A stretch of 64,000 bases of DNA from Poriferisodalis sp963663635 (GCA_963663635.2 CAXXMY010000020.1:100398-164397); one strand, 5' to 3'. Shown: positions 8,953 through 18,025, counted from the stretch's first letter. The notes: generated by a model from the sequence alone, not told the origin. A program made the numbers and translations.

Positions 8953-9336
8953 CTAGATCGTCATCACCAAGACGTCACGTGCGTGCGCTGCGAGCGCGCT
9001 CAGGTCGACAGCGTCGCCAGTCAGCACCGAGCCGCCGGGCTCGGCCGCAGCCACGACCAAGGCGTCGACAGCCGACCCGCGCTGTGCACGCGACCGCAGC
9101 CACGCAGCTCTGGTGGCCAAGTGCTCGTCGATCTCGGTAACCACATCGCACGACTTCAATAAGCGATTTGCCACGGCATCGCGCGCCCCATCGCCCTGCA
9201 GGCACTCGACGAGCACCGGCGACGGCACGACCAGCGGCCAAAGCCCTTCCCGCTGCAGTGCGCCCAGCAAGGCAGCAGCCCGTTGGTTTCGACCTGCAAG
9301 GAACGACACCGCCCCCGAGTCCAGCACCAGCGCCAT
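8953..9336 (-). CDS. PIN-domain ribonuclease toxin (VapC-like)
   Basis: A 127-residue PIN-domain protein. Acidic active-site residues are visible in LVLDSGAVSFL (first Asp), PVLVECLQG (Glu), AVDALVVAAA (Asp) and LTGDAVDLSALA (Asp). Such toxins are Mg-dependent RNases neutralised by an antitoxin made from the gene just upstream, which ends 8 bp before this start. The ATG at 9336 is chosen because the PIN fold begins at once; the upstream in-frame extension lies within the antitoxin gene. The RNA target is unknown. Confidence 0.85.
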   Translation of the reverse strand: MALVLDSGAVSFLAGRNQRAAALLGALQREGLWPLVVPSPVLVECLQGDGARDAVANRLLKSCDVVTEIDEHLATRAAWLRSRAQRGSAVDALVVAAAEPGGSVLTGDAVDLSALAAHARDVLVMTI

Positions 9337-9344
9337 CGTGCAAC

Positions 9345-9593
9345 TCAGCCGGCAACCCGCTCGGCGCGGCGCGCCAGCTGCCTCGCCAGTTCTTGTGCCC
9401 ACGCAGTCTGCGACGGATCGGGCTCGCCCACCTCGGCGAGAAGTTCAGCCAGGTATTCCTCACCCGTCTCTGCCAAACGACGGCGCTGGACCTCGATCCG
9501 TATCGCCGCCTGCAACAGCTCCGACACCGGGAGTTCTCGCGACTTGGCCTCCGCGTACAGCGCCTCTGAGAGGTACACCTGCATCCTCGGCAT
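9345..9593 (-). CDS. type II antitoxin partner of the PIN toxin
   Basis: 82 residues. The N-terminus MQVYLSEALYAEAKSRELPVSELLQAAI fits a ribbon-helix-helix DNA-binding domain (beta strand, then two helices), and the helical charged C-terminus would wrap the toxin. It is first in a two-gene operon with the PIN toxin, 8 bp apart. TATAGT, the best -10 box in the window, ends 7 nt before the ATG, so this promoter is probably leaderless and autoregulated. Confidence 0.8.
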   Translation of the reverse strand: MPRMQVYLSEALYAEAKSRELPVSELLQAAIRIEVQRRRLAETGEEYLAELLAEVGEPDPSQTAWAQELARQLARRAERVAG

Positions 9594-9600
9594 ACGCCTA

Positions 9601-9606
9601 ACTATA
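9601..9606 (-). promoter_or_regulatory. -10 box of the PIN toxin-antitoxin operon
   Basis: On the minus strand TATAGT stands 7 nt before the antitoxin ATG. It is close to the sigma-70 consensus, with no ribosome site between box and start. Confidence 0.6.
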
Positions 9607-9672
9607 CACCCTCACGAACGCCAGCTCGGCCCGATGACACAGTCGCCAGGCGCAACGGCCGCAGCCGGCGCG

Positions 9673-9963
9673 TCAGGCGAAGGCACCTACGGCGAGCGGC
9701 ACCCAGATCGTCAGCATGAAGCCCGCCATGGTCAGCATGAGTGTGCGCGTCTGCTTCCCCAACGCTCCCGCAATCGAGGTCGCCAACGCGGCGTCGACGT
9801 AGTCGCGTAAGCGCTGTTCCAGTGCTCGCAGGTCGTCCTTGGTGGCCACTTGGTTGGCACCGTCGGTCAGGACGCACTTCATGAGCGTGCTGGCCGGCTG
9901 CTCGCCAAGCGTGTCGATGAGCTTCTGAACCATCTCGGTACGTTCGATCTCGTCAATGGCCAT
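9673..9963 (-). CDS. small coiled-coil protein with C-terminal membrane anchor
   Basis: 96 residues with a soluble helical N-terminus (MVQKLIDTLGEQPASTL), a coiled-coil centre (ATKDDLRALEQRLRDYV) and one hydrophobic helix near the end (LMLTMAGFMLTIWVPLAV). It resembles the DUF1640/CCDC90-like short coiled-coil proteins common in bacteria, of unknown role. The ATG at 9963 has GGGGGCACG upstream. The topology mirrors the protein at 8538 in reverse (anchor at the C-terminus instead of the N-terminus). Confidence 0.65.
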   Translation of the reverse strand: MAIDEIERTEMVQKLIDTLGEQPASTLMKCVLTDGANQVATKDDLRALEQRLRDYVDAALATSIAGALGKQTRTLMLTMAGFMLTIWVPLAVGAFA

Positions 9964-10108
9964 GTGAACGTGCCCCCATCGTAGACCCAGCGTCGGCCCA
10001 TGGCCGATTCGCCGCGTGACCGTACGCCGCCGTCCAAACCGCCTTCCACCCGTTTTACGGCGCCTTCGGCCGTGCATTTCTCCTTTCAGCCCGCGCAAAT
10101 AGGTGGCG

Positions 10109-10237
10109 GCCTGTGGTGAAGCCATTTGCCTCCCGCTCGTGTTCACTGCGCTCACGGACCGCTCGAGCCACGGCCTCTCGGTCGACGTCGCGCTCGTGCG
10201 GTCGATTCGCTGCCTATCCGCTCGGGCTCTTTGCGAA
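10109..10237 (+). repeat. dispersed repeat copy B
   Basis: Aligns with copy C at 18829 over about 130 bp, from GGCCTG through GCTCACGGACCGCTCGAGCC to CTGCCTATCCGCTCGG. This is one of the two longest copies and lies in non-coding DNA. Confidence 0.8.
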
Positions 10238-10350
10238 TCTGTTTGGACGACTGCCCGCTCGCGCACTATCCTCGCGATCCAAGAACACCCGTCGGGTTCT
10301 GGCATCGCTCTGTCAATAGAGCGAGCGACGTACCCGACATATTGTGACCC

Positions 10351-10380
10351 CAGGGACGTTTTATGCGTCCCTGTAATTTT
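10351..10380 (+). terminator. rho-independent terminator with no gene upstream
   Basis: CAGGGACG pairs perfectly with CGTCCCTG around the loop TTTTATG, followed by TAATTTTT. The T-run is on the plus strand only. The nearest upstream gene is on the minus strand, so this either ends an unannotated RNA or acts as an attenuator 125 bp before the CoA-transferase at 10498. Confidence 0.75.
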
Positions 10381-10497
10381 TGGAGCCAACGATGTCCGAC
10401 GGTGCCACGATCGTCGACCATCGCCTGCGAGTGTGGGTGTTTTCAACCTCGGTGCCATGCGAAACCGATTCCAGCAGCCGTGACTGAAAGAGCAACG

Positions 10498-12939
10498 ATG
10501 CCGGAACGGACCGACGCTGGTCCCGCTGAGGAGCCACCACTCGCCGGGATGCGGGTGCTGGAGGTGGCCACTGGCATCGCCGGGCCGTTCGCTGGACGGT
10601 TGCTGGCGGGCGCCGGCGCGACGGTCGTCAAGGTTGAGCCGCCCGACGGCGATCCTGCCCGGCGCCAGCCGGTCGACGACGTCCCGCTGGAGCCCGGTGA
10701 GCTGAGTCCGCTGTTCGTGCATCTCAACGCGGGGAAGCTGAACTGCTCGGCGGACGACGTCGACGCGTCGTGGCCGGAAGTGGTGATCGCCAGCGACACG
10801 GTGTCAGGGCTCGCGGGCGGGCCGTGGGACCCGCAGCGACTGGCGGCACGGGCGGCGGCTGGCGAGCCGGCACCGAAGCTGGTGACGGTCACGGCCTGGG
10901 GCGCCGACGCAGCCGAGCCGGGCGTCATGGCCGACGAGCTGCTGGTGCAGACCGCTACGGGATTCCTGGGCTTCAACGGCGATGACGGCGCCGAGCCGCT
11001 GCGGCTGCCGGGCTGGCAGGCCCAGTACACCGCAGGCGGATTGGCCACTTGGGCTGCACATCTGATTCTGCGGCGGCCTGAGACCCACATGGACGTGTCG
11101 TGGCTGGGGGCGCTGCTGACAGGGGTCGAGCTTTGCTATTGCGATGCGCTGCACTGCAAGCGGCCTCGGCCGCTGGTGGGTCCGCACCCTCCCACGGCGT
11201 ACCCGTCGGGCGCGATCCGCTGCGCAGACGGCTACGTGTGCCCTGGATCGATCCGGCGCGACGACTGGGAGATGCAATGCCTGCACCTCGGCGTGCCCGA
11301 GTGGATCGACGATCCCGAGCTGAGCCACCGGCATCGCCGGGTCCGTCACATTGACAAAATCCGCGAGGTGATCGAGCCGTGGTACGGGGAACGCACCAAG
11401 CGGGAGCTGTTCCAGTTCGCCCTCGAGACGCCATGGGCCATCGGCATGGTGATGACCCCGCTCGATGCGCTGGCTGATGAGCATCTCGCTGCACGCGGCT
11501 TCCTCGGCAACATCGAGACGCCGGCCGGCTCGGCAGTCGGACCGATCCGACCGTTCGCCGCCCCTGGCGTGCCGGTGCCGAATCAGCGGGTCAGCGACCG
11601 GGGTGCCGACGCGTTCCCCACGCAAGCATCCCCCACGTCCACTCCTGCCGACGCCCGAAGCGATCGCGTGCCAAAGGGGGATCACACGACAGCGAGCCGG
11701 CCCACGAGCACGCTGCGACCCGCCCGGCGGCTGCGGGTCATTGAGATGACCATCGCCTGGGCCGGTCCCTACGTCGGCAACCTGCTGACGCCGCTCGGCA
11801 TCGATGTGATCAAGGTCGAGGCGCAGAACCCCTTCGACGGCTTCCGCACACAACGCCCCTACGACCACGGCATGGCACCGGGCCTCGAACACCTCGTGGC
11901 GGACAATCGCTTCTACGAGGCCGGCGGCCACTTCAACTCGGTGAACAAGGGCAAGCGCGACTGTGTGGTGACGTTGGCAACTCCCGAGGGCCGTGACGCA
12001 TTCCTGGAGCTGGTGCGCAACTGCGACGCTCTGGTTGCCAACTTCTCGGCTCACGTGCTGCCGCAGCTGGGGCTCGATTTCGAGACACTGGCCGCGGTCA
12101 ACCCCCGCATCGTGCTGGTGCGCATGCCTGCGTTCGGCGTCGACGGCCCCTACGCGGACGCCGTGGGCTATGGCTCGATCATCGAGGCGATGGGCGGGCT
12201 TGGGCACCGGCAGGGCTACGAGCACGAAGGCGCCCGCATCTCCAACATCTACTTCCCGGACCCCATCGCGGGCATCGCAGCGGGATTCGCCCTGCTGAGC
12301 GGCCTGCACCACGCCCAGCAAACCGGCCACGGCATCGAGATCGATGTCTCCCAGCAGGAAGGCACCTGGCAGCACAGCGGCGAGGCCCTCGTGCTGGCTT
12401 CAACAGCCGGGCGCGACATCGGCCGAATGGGCAACCGCGAACCCGGAGCAGCATGGAGCGGCTTCATCGAAGCCACCGACGGCTGGATAGCCGCCGTGGC
12501 CGATGCTCCCGTCACCGGCCCAGCGGCCGACAACGTCGACGTCGGCGTCATCCGCAGCCTGCTCACCGAGATCGAGTCCAACGGCGGCACACCCACCCGA
12601 ACCCGAGCAGATCTGCACACAGTGCTACGACGAGCAGGCGCCCGCACCGAGGACTGCTGGGATCCCTGGTCAGCCCCCGATCACCGTCGGGTCGCGGACC
12701 ACCTCGACGTCGTTGAGCACCCAGTCACCGGTCACAGGCGCCACGTGGCCTCGCCGTTCACGCTCGACGGCACCCGCCCCACCCCCGCAGGCCCCGCTCC
12801 CCTGTTCGACCAGCACACCGACGAAGTCTTCGCCGAAATAGCTGGGCTCTCTGCCGACACAATCGCAAGCCTCCGAGCCGGCGGTCACATCGGCGGCGAG
12901 CTGCCCCCACCCGCCGAACTCGGCTTCGTCTACGACTGA
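10498..12939 (+). CDS. CaiB/BaiF family III CoA-transferase, tandem double-domain
   Basis: An 813-residue chain with two family III CoA-transferase domains. The first starts at LAGMRVLEVATGIAGPFAG with its candidate nucleophile in THMDVSWLGALL. The second starts near residue 410 (ARRLRVIEMTIAWAGPYVG), with GHGIEIDVSQQEGTWQ. They are joined by a Pro/Ser/Thr-rich linker around residues 370-405. The first domain is more diverged around its Asp than the second, so one site may be inactive. The ATG at 10498 has GAAAGAG upstream and matches the domain start; an upstream extension would read through gene-free DNA. The substrate is unknown. Confidence 0.9.
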   Translation: MPERTDAGPAEEPPLAGMRVLEVATGIAGPFAGRLLAGAGATVVKVEPPDGDPARRQPVDDVPLEPGELSPLFVHLNAGKLNCSADDVDASWPEVVIASDTVSGLAGGPWDPQRLAARAAAGEPAPKLVTVTAWGADAAEPGVMADELLVQTATGFLGFNGDDGAEPLRLPGWQAQYTAGGLATWAAHLILRRPETHMDVSWLGALLTGVELCYCDALHCKRPRPLVGPHPPTAYPSGAIRCADGYVCPGSIRRDDWEMQCLHLGVPEWIDDPELSHRHRRVRHIDKIREVIEPWYGERTKRELFQFALETPWAIGMVMTPLDALADEHLAARGFLGNIETPAGSAVGPIRPFAAPGVPVPNQRVSDRGADAFPTQASPTSTPADARSDRVPKGDHTTASRPTSTLRPARRLRVIEMTIAWAGPYVGNLLTPLGIDVIKVEAQNPFDGFRTQRPYDHGMAPGLEHLVADNRFYEAGGHFNSVNKGKRDCVVTLATPEGRDAFLELVRNCDALVANFSAHVLPQLGLDFETLAAVNPRIVLVRMPAFGVDGPYADAVGYGSIIEAMGGLGHRQGYEHEGARISNIYFPDPIAGIAAGFALLSGLHHAQQTGHGIEIDVSQQEGTWQHSGEALVLASTAGRDIGRMGNREPGAAWSGFIEATDGWIAAVADAPVTGPAADNVDVGVIRSLLTEIESNGGTPTRTRADLHTVLRRAGARTEDCWDPWSAPDHRRVADHLDVVEHPVTGHRRHVASPFTLDGTRPTPAGPAPLFDQHTDEVFAEIAGLSADTIASLRAGGHIGGELPPPAELGFVYD

Positions 12940-12951
12940 CCCCCACAGCGG

Positions 12952-12976
12952 CGCGCCCTACTCAACAAGGGGCGCG
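12952..12976. terminator. GC-rich hairpin after the CoA-transferase
   Basis: CGCGCCC pairs with GGGCGCG across an 11-base loop, 12 bp past the stop. There is no T-run, so the terminator role is tentative. Confidence 0.45.
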
Positions 12977-13119
12977 TGGGCGTGGGGGCATCCGCGCGCA
13001 GTTTTGCGGCGCCAAAGCCCATCCCCCTCGCCACCCCTGCGCCGCAACTGTTTGAAGCACGGGTGCCCCCACCCTCATGCACCCCGGGCGACAACCTGAG
13101 CGATGTCACACCTGCGGGC

Positions 13120-13125
13120 TACCGT
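13120..13125 (+). promoter_or_regulatory. -10 box of a leaderless promoter
   Basis: TACCGT ends 7 nt before the ATG at 13133. This decides against the alternative ATG at 13103, which lies upstream of the box. Confidence 0.5.
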
Positions 13126-13132
13126 GCGCCGC

Positions 13133-14263
13133 ATGCGTATCGAACCGTTCCAGATCGCCGTCCCAGACGAACAGCTCGGCGACCTTCGCGACCGACTGTC
13201 TCGCACGAGGTGGCCCGAAGCCGAGCCTGTCGACGACTGGTCCCAGGGGATCCCGCTGGCGTACCTCCAGGAGGTCTGCGACTACTGGGCCAACACCTAC
13301 GACTGGCGGGCGCGCGAAGCCGCACTGAACCGTTTTGACCAGTTCATGGCCGACGTCGGCGGCATGGACGTGCACTTCATCCACGTTCGTTCTCCCGAGC
13401 CCGATGCGATGCCGATCGTGATCACCCACGGCTGGCCCGGGTCGGTGGTCGAGTTCGCGAAGGTCATCGAGCCGCTGGCCGACCCCGTCGCCCACGGCGG
13501 GAACGCAGCCGACGCATTCCACGTGATCTGCCCGTCGCTGCCCGGCTACGGCTTCAGCGGCAAGCCGTCCGAGCCGGGCTGGGGCGTCGCAAAGATCGCC
13601 GACTGCTGGGCCGAGCTCATGGCCGGCTTGGGCTACGACCGCTTCGGCGCCCAGGGCGGCGACTGGGGATCTGCCGTGACGAGCGCGCTGGGCAGCCGTC
13701 ACCCTGATGCCTGCATCGGCATCCACCTGAACATGGTGATGCGCGGCAGCCGGCCGAAGGATCGTGAGCCCAACGACGAGGAGCTGTTGGCCCTCGCAGC
13801 AGCGAAGCACTACAACGACTGGGACTCGGGCTATTCCAAGCAGCAGTCCACCCGCCCGCAGACGCTCGGCTACGGCCTGACGGACTCCCCTGCGGGACAG
13901 GCGGCGTGGATCCTCGAGAAGTTCTGGGCATGGACGGACTGCGACGGCCACCCGGAGAACGCGCTCGGCCGCGACGAGATGCTCGACAACGTCATGCTGT
14001 ACTGGCTGAACGCCAACGCTGCCTCATCGGGCCGGCTCTACTGGGAGAGCTTCCGCCAGATGCCCCGATTCACCGTCAGCGTGCCCACCGGCGTGGCCAA
14101 GTTCCCCAAAGAGATCATCCCGCCGGTTCGCGCCTGGTCAGAGCCGATCTACTCCGACATCCGGCACTGGACCGACATGCCCGCCGGCGGGCACTTCGCG
14201 GCATTCGAACAGCCCGAGCTGTTCGTTGACGACGTTCGCAAATTCTTCAGCCTGCTGCGATGA
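13133..14263 (+). CDS. epoxide hydrolase with N-terminal EHN domain
   Basis: A 376-residue alpha/beta-hydrolase of the microsomal-epoxide-hydrolase type. The EHN domain occupies about residues 1-110 (PFQIAVPDEQLGDLRDRLS). Then come the oxyanion motif HGWPGS, the nucleophile elbow GGDWGS (Asp) and the catalytic-His region PAGGHFAAFEQPELF near the end. Tyr-containing cap segments lie between. It would open epoxides to diols, but the natural substrate is unknown. The start is set by the TACCGT box; no Shine-Dalgarno sequence is seen. Confidence 0.92.
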   Translation: MRIEPFQIAVPDEQLGDLRDRLSRTRWPEAEPVDDWSQGIPLAYLQEVCDYWANTYDWRAREAALNRFDQFMADVGGMDVHFIHVRSPEPDAMPIVITHGWPGSVVEFAKVIEPLADPVAHGGNAADAFHVICPSLPGYGFSGKPSEPGWGVAKIADCWAELMAGLGYDRFGAQGGDWGSAVTSALGSRHPDACIGIHLNMVMRGSRPKDREPNDEELLALAAAKHYNDWDSGYSKQQSTRPQTLGYGLTDSPAGQAAWILEKFWAWTDCDGHPENALGRDEMLDNVMLYWLNANAASSGRLYWESFRQMPRFTVSVPTGVAKFPKEIIPPVRAWSEPIYSDIRHWTDMPAGGHFAAFEQPELFVDDVRKFFSLLR

Positions 14264-14333
14264 CTGAACTCGCCACCGCGCGAGATCCGCGGCTACCCGT
14301 CTGGAGGCACGGCGCGTGCTGAGGGGGCTGACG

Positions 14334-15965
14334 ATGGACCGCCCGCTGCTCGTGTCGAGCATCATCTCGTTCGCTGCGCGTTCTCACTCGCACACCGACG
14401 TCGTCGCTTTTGACTCAAGCGGCACCCTCACCCGCACGAATTGGGGCGTGGTCGGTCAGCGTGCCCGCCGCGTGTCGGCCGCGCTCACAGCAGATGGGGT
14501 CAGGCCCGGCGACCGGGTGGCAACCATCGCATGGAACGATCACCGTCATCTCGAGGCCTACTACGGCATCACTGGGATCGGCGCCGTGCTCCACACGGTC
14601 AACCCCAGGCTGCACGACGATCAGATTGCGTACATCCTCAACGACGCAGCCGATTCGGTGGTGTTCGTCGATCCCTCATTCGCCGAAATGGCCAATCGCG
14701 TCGCCCCCAGAGTGCCGAGCGTGCGCAAGTGGATCGTGCTCGGCGCGAGCGGCGCCGTCGGCGATCTACCTGGCGCAGTCGCATACGAGGACTGGCTCAA
14801 CGCCTATCCGGACGGCGCCGAATGGCCCGATTTCGACGAACGCTCCGCTGCAACGCTGTGCTACACGTCTGGCACTACCGGCAATCCGAAGGGTGTCCTG
14901 CAGAGCCATCGATCCATCGTGCTGCAAACGTGGGCCTGCTGCACCGGCGATGGCCATGATGTGCACTCCGGGCACGCGGTGCTGGGCGCAGTGCCGATGT
15001 TCCATGTGAACGGATGGGCGCTGCCATTCGCCACCGCCATGAGCGGAGCGAAGCTCGTGCTGCCCGGACCCGACCTGAGCCCTCAAGCGCTCGTCGATCT
15101 CATCGAAGCCGAGGACATCACCTTTTCCGCGGGCGTGCCGACAATCTGGCTCAGCGTGGTGCAGTACCTGCAGGACAGCGGCCGCAGCGTGCCTTCGCTG
15201 CAGAAGGTCGCAGTCGGGGGCTCCGCCGCGCCCCGCGTGCTCATCGACACGCTCGAGGACGACTACGGCGTCACGGTCAGCCACATCTGGGGCATGACCG
15301 AGATGACGCAGGGCACTTCGGGCCGTTTCACCCATCGCGTCGAGCGCATGGGCCGCGACGCCCAACGCGCCCGCCAGGCACGAGCAGGCAGGGAGCTTTA
15401 CGGCATCGAGCTCCGAGTTGTCGGCGACGACGGCAACGCTGCGCCTCGCGACGGCGGCAGCGTCGGTGAGATTCAGGCTCGAGGGCCATGGATGTGCGGC
15501 GCGTACTACGAGGGACAGCTCACTGCTCCTGGCGCATACGACGACACTCACCTGCCGGCCGCCTACGGCGGATGGCTGCGCACGGGCGACGTCGGCGCGA
15601 TCGACAGCGAGGGCTACCTCACTCTCACCGACCGATCCAAGGACGTCATCAAGAGCGGCGGCGAGTGGATCAGCTCGATCGAGCTCGAGAACGCCGCCCT
15701 GGCCGCCCCAGGGGTCGCCGCCGCCGCTGTCATCGGCATGCCCCACGAGCGTTGGGGCGAGCGACCGTTGCTCATAGTCCAATTGGCGAACGGAGCGTCA
15801 CTCGACCGAGCCGCGATTCTCGACTCCATCCGCCCGCGGGTCGCGTCGTGGTGGTTGCCCGACGACATCGTTGTCGCGGACCAGATTCCGCTGACCGGGA
15901 CTGGCAAAATCGACAAGAAGCTTCTGCGCATGACCTACGCGGAGCACTCGTGGCCGTCATATTGA
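14334..15965 (+). CDS. acyl-CoA ligase (AMP-binding, medium/long-chain fatty acid type)
   Basis: A 543-residue ANL-superfamily ligase that activates a carboxylic acid to acyl-AMP and then acyl-CoA. The ATP P-loop is CYTSGTTGNPKGV. Later motifs are GMTEMTQGT, the hinge and core region WLRTGDVGAIDSEGYLTLTD, RSKDVIKSGGEWISSIELE, and the catalytic lysine in LTGTGKIDKKLL. This pattern is closest to the AlkK-like medium-chain branch. The ATG at 14334 follows AGGGGGCTGACG and is preferred over the GTG at 14316. It lies 70 bp after the epoxide hydrolase on the same strand. Confidence 0.93.
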   Translation: MDRPLLVSSIISFAARSHSHTDVVAFDSSGTLTRTNWGVVGQRARRVSAALTADGVRPGDRVATIAWNDHRHLEAYYGITGIGAVLHTVNPRLHDDQIAYILNDAADSVVFVDPSFAEMANRVAPRVPSVRKWIVLGASGAVGDLPGAVAYEDWLNAYPDGAEWPDFDERSAATLCYTSGTTGNPKGVLQSHRSIVLQTWACCTGDGHDVHSGHAVLGAVPMFHVNGWALPFATAMSGAKLVLPGPDLSPQALVDLIEAEDITFSAGVPTIWLSVVQYLQDSGRSVPSLQKVAVGGSAAPRVLIDTLEDDYGVTVSHIWGMTEMTQGTSGRFTHRVERMGRDAQRARQARAGRELYGIELRVVGDDGNAAPRDGGSVGEIQARGPWMCGAYYEGQLTAPGAYDDTHLPAAYGGWLRTGDVGAIDSEGYLTLTDRSKDVIKSGGEWISSIELENAALAAPGVAAAAVIGMPHERWGERPLLIVQLANGASLDRAAILDSIRPRVASWWLPDDIVVADQIPLTGTGKIDKKLLRMTYAEHSWPSY

Positions 15966-16172
15966 TCAGGCACGACTGCGCTCGGCTCGCTGGGCAGCGG
16001 AAGGCAATCGACGCGCAGACCCTCTGTGAGGAGCCCCACCGATAAACTGGCCTATCGGACGACGCGGACCTCGCTTTCGCCGGCAACGTCCACTCACGGC
16101 CGTCGAGGCCTTGGCGAGCCAAATGCGCCGAGGCCCACCCGTATCGCCGTTTCCCCACCGCGAGGAGTTCTC

Positions 16173-16475
16173 ATGGCTGCTGGTCGCACAACGTTTGAGA
16201 AACTGCAGCGGGACCGGGCCAAGAAGGCCAAGGCCGACGCCAAGCGCGCGAAGCGCATGGGCAAGATCCCAGAGAGCGGACCGCTGGTCAGCACGGCCAC
16301 GGTTCCCGACGGCGACGGGGCCGTCCTCGATGGCAGCCTCGACGAAGAACTGTCCGCCGCGGATCTGATTCGCCTCGTCGAAGAGGTGCAGACCCAGTTC
16401 GACAACGAAGAGATCACCTTCGACGAATACGAGGAGCGCAAGATCGAGCTCCTCGCTCGTCTGCCCACCGACTGA
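16173..16475 (+). CDS. small basic protein with SHOCT-like C-terminus
   Basis: 100 residues. The N-terminus is Lys/Arg-rich (FEKLQRDRAKKAKADAKRAK), the centre is acidic and low-complexity, and the C-terminus (FDNEEITFDEYEERKIELL) resembles the short C-terminal SHOCT-type helix pair. Proteins of this layout are widespread in actinobacteria and unnamed. GAGGAG stands 6 nt before the ATG, and a TAAACT -10-like box lies about 130 bp upstream. Function unknown; binding to nucleic acid by the basic tail is a guess only. Confidence 0.7.
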   Translation: MAAGRTTFEKLQRDRAKKAKADAKRAKRMGKIPESGPLVSTATVPDGDGAVLDGSLDEELSAADLIRLVEEVQTQFDNEEITFDEYEERKIELLARLPTD

Positions 16476-16505
16476 GTCCCGCGGCGCGGCCCGCCGGTCA
16501 CCGCG

Positions 16506-16528
16506 GTAGTCGCCTGTTAGAGTGACTA
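16506..16528. promoter_or_regulatory. inverted repeat at the MFS gene start
   Basis: GTAGTC and GACTAC flank 11 bases, covering the possible GTG start at 16522. It is a candidate operator, possibly for the HxlR regulator encoded after the transporter. Confidence 0.35.
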
Positions 16529-17934
16529 CTACAAAACAAGTCAGTGTGGCGGATACGGGCCGTGTCTCGCGTCAAGCATGGAAAGTTCTGGGCGTCACGT
16601 CGCTCACCAACTTTGTCGTGGGACTTGACCTGTCCATCACCAACGTTGCGGTGCCCGACATCGGTCGGGAGTTCGCCGGCGCCAGCACCGCGGACATCTC
16701 GTGGGTGCTGACGTTCTACATGGTCATCTTTGCAGGCTTTCTCATCGTGGCCGGCAGGTGGGCCGACCGCTTCGGTCGCCTGCGAATGCTCAACATCGGC
16801 ATCACCTGCTTCGTGATCGGAGCGGCGTTGGCCGCCATCTCACCATCGCTGGTGGTCCTCATCGCGGTGCGGGGACTGCAGGGGGTCGGAGTGGCGATGA
16901 TGGCCCCGGCGTCGCTCGGGCTGGCAGTCGCTGCATGGCCCATCGAACGGCGCGGCACCGCTGTCGCAGTCTGGAGCTCCACGCTCGCGCTGTCGACAGC
17001 AGTCGGCCCTGTCGTCGGCGGCCTCTTGATCGAATTCGGCTCGTGGCGCTGGGCCTACGCGCTGAACATTCCGGTGGGCTTGATCGCCCTGGTGAGGGGA
17101 ACACGGGTGCTGACCGAGAGCGCACGCCACCCCGAAGCCAGTCGCCCCGACCTGATCGGCGCAGCGCTTCTCGGCGGCGCAACAGCCGGCGGGGTCCTGG
17201 CAATCGTGCAGGGGCAAGAATGGGACTGGACATCGCCCGCAGTGCTTGGACTGCTGGGGATATGCGCAGTGTCGATCATCGCGGTTGCTCGCCGCACCGC
17301 GCGGCATCCCGACCCGATCGTGCCGAGAACGCTCTTGGCCGTGTCGTCGTTCCGAATCGCCTCGAAGTCGCTTTTGCTGTTCGGCCTCGGATTCTTCTCC
17401 TCGCTCCTGGCGATGGTGCTGTACCTCACCGAGATCGCCGGTTATTCCACCGTGACGGTCGGTCTCGCGATCATCACGCTGCCCATCGCAGCGATGGTGT
17501 CGGCCAATGTCAGTGGACCCCTCGCCGACCGCTTCGGCTTCCGAGCCGTCGCGATTCCCGGAATGCTGCTGTTCACCATGGGTGCGCTGTGACTCTGCGT
17601 GAGAGCGGGAAACGACCCGAACTACCTGCTGGATCTGTTTCCGGGTCTTCTGCTGGCTGGAACTGGCATCGGGGCGGGACCAGCCATCCTGAACGGGGCT
17701 GGCGTCTCCGAAGTCAACCCTGCGCACTTCAGCGTCGCCGGAGCGGTCACCCAGACCGCACGGCAGCTCGCCGGCGCGATCGGTGTGGCCATCCTGGTTG
17801 CCATTCTCGGTACCAGCGCATCTGGCAACCCCACCGTCGGCACCTTTCGATGGGCGTTCTTGTTCCTTGCGACCGCCTCAGCTTTGGCGAGCTTGGTGGC
17901 CATTCGGCTTCCCGCCCGGGCGTCGGCTGCATAG
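16522..17934 (+). pseudogene. MFS drug exporter, DHA2 (EmrB/QacA) family, with in-frame TGA stop
   Basis: A 14-helix drug:H+ antiporter of about 470 codons interrupted by one TGA at 17590-17592. The frame continues unchanged on the other side, from LCVRAGNDPNYLLDL through GVAILVAILGT to the true end. Motif A appears as GRWADRFGRLRML in loop 2-3 and motif C as STAVGPVVGG. The stop falls where TGG (Trp) would fit (FTMGAL-stop-LCV), so one G-to-A change explains it. Start GTG 16522 or 16546, undecided. An HxlR regulator follows, the usual partner for such pumps. Broken gene or sequencing error. Confidence 0.85.
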
Positions 17935-17936
17935 CT

Positions 17937-17962
17937 CCGTTGCATCGCCCCGTTGCATCGCC
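17937..17962 (+). repeat. 13-bp tandem duplication after the MFS gene
   Basis: CCGTTGCATCGCC occurs twice, head to tail, directly after the stop codon of the transporter. Confidence 0.75.
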
Positions 17963-18025
17963 CCGCTGGCCAGCCTCAGAGCGGTCGCTCCGGGGTCAGA
18001 CCTCACCATTTGGTACGTTGATCAC

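Larger units (their letters stand above)
9964..10497. other. 534-bp stretch without a protein gene
   Basis: No convincing coding sequence on either strand. It contains dispersed repeat copy B, two small hairpins (AGAAC/GTTCT near 10280-10300; CGCTCT/AGAGCG near 10305-10325) and a plus-strand rho-independent terminator at 10351-10380. It is the only gap above 300 bp in the window. Confidence 0.8.

Noticed and set aside
10103..10483. A 126-codon plus-strand frame over repeat copy B
   Set aside because: It follows the repeat and crosses the terminator hairpin; no homology is visible and other copies are open in different frames.
10804..12375. A 523-codon minus-strand frame opposite the CoA-transferase
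   Set aside because: No motif and a shadow-type composition; the plus-strand gene is clear.
17590..17592. TGA recoding (selenocysteine or Trp) in the MFS gene
   Set aside because: No SECIS-like element was noticed and TGA serves as the normal stop for many genes in the window.
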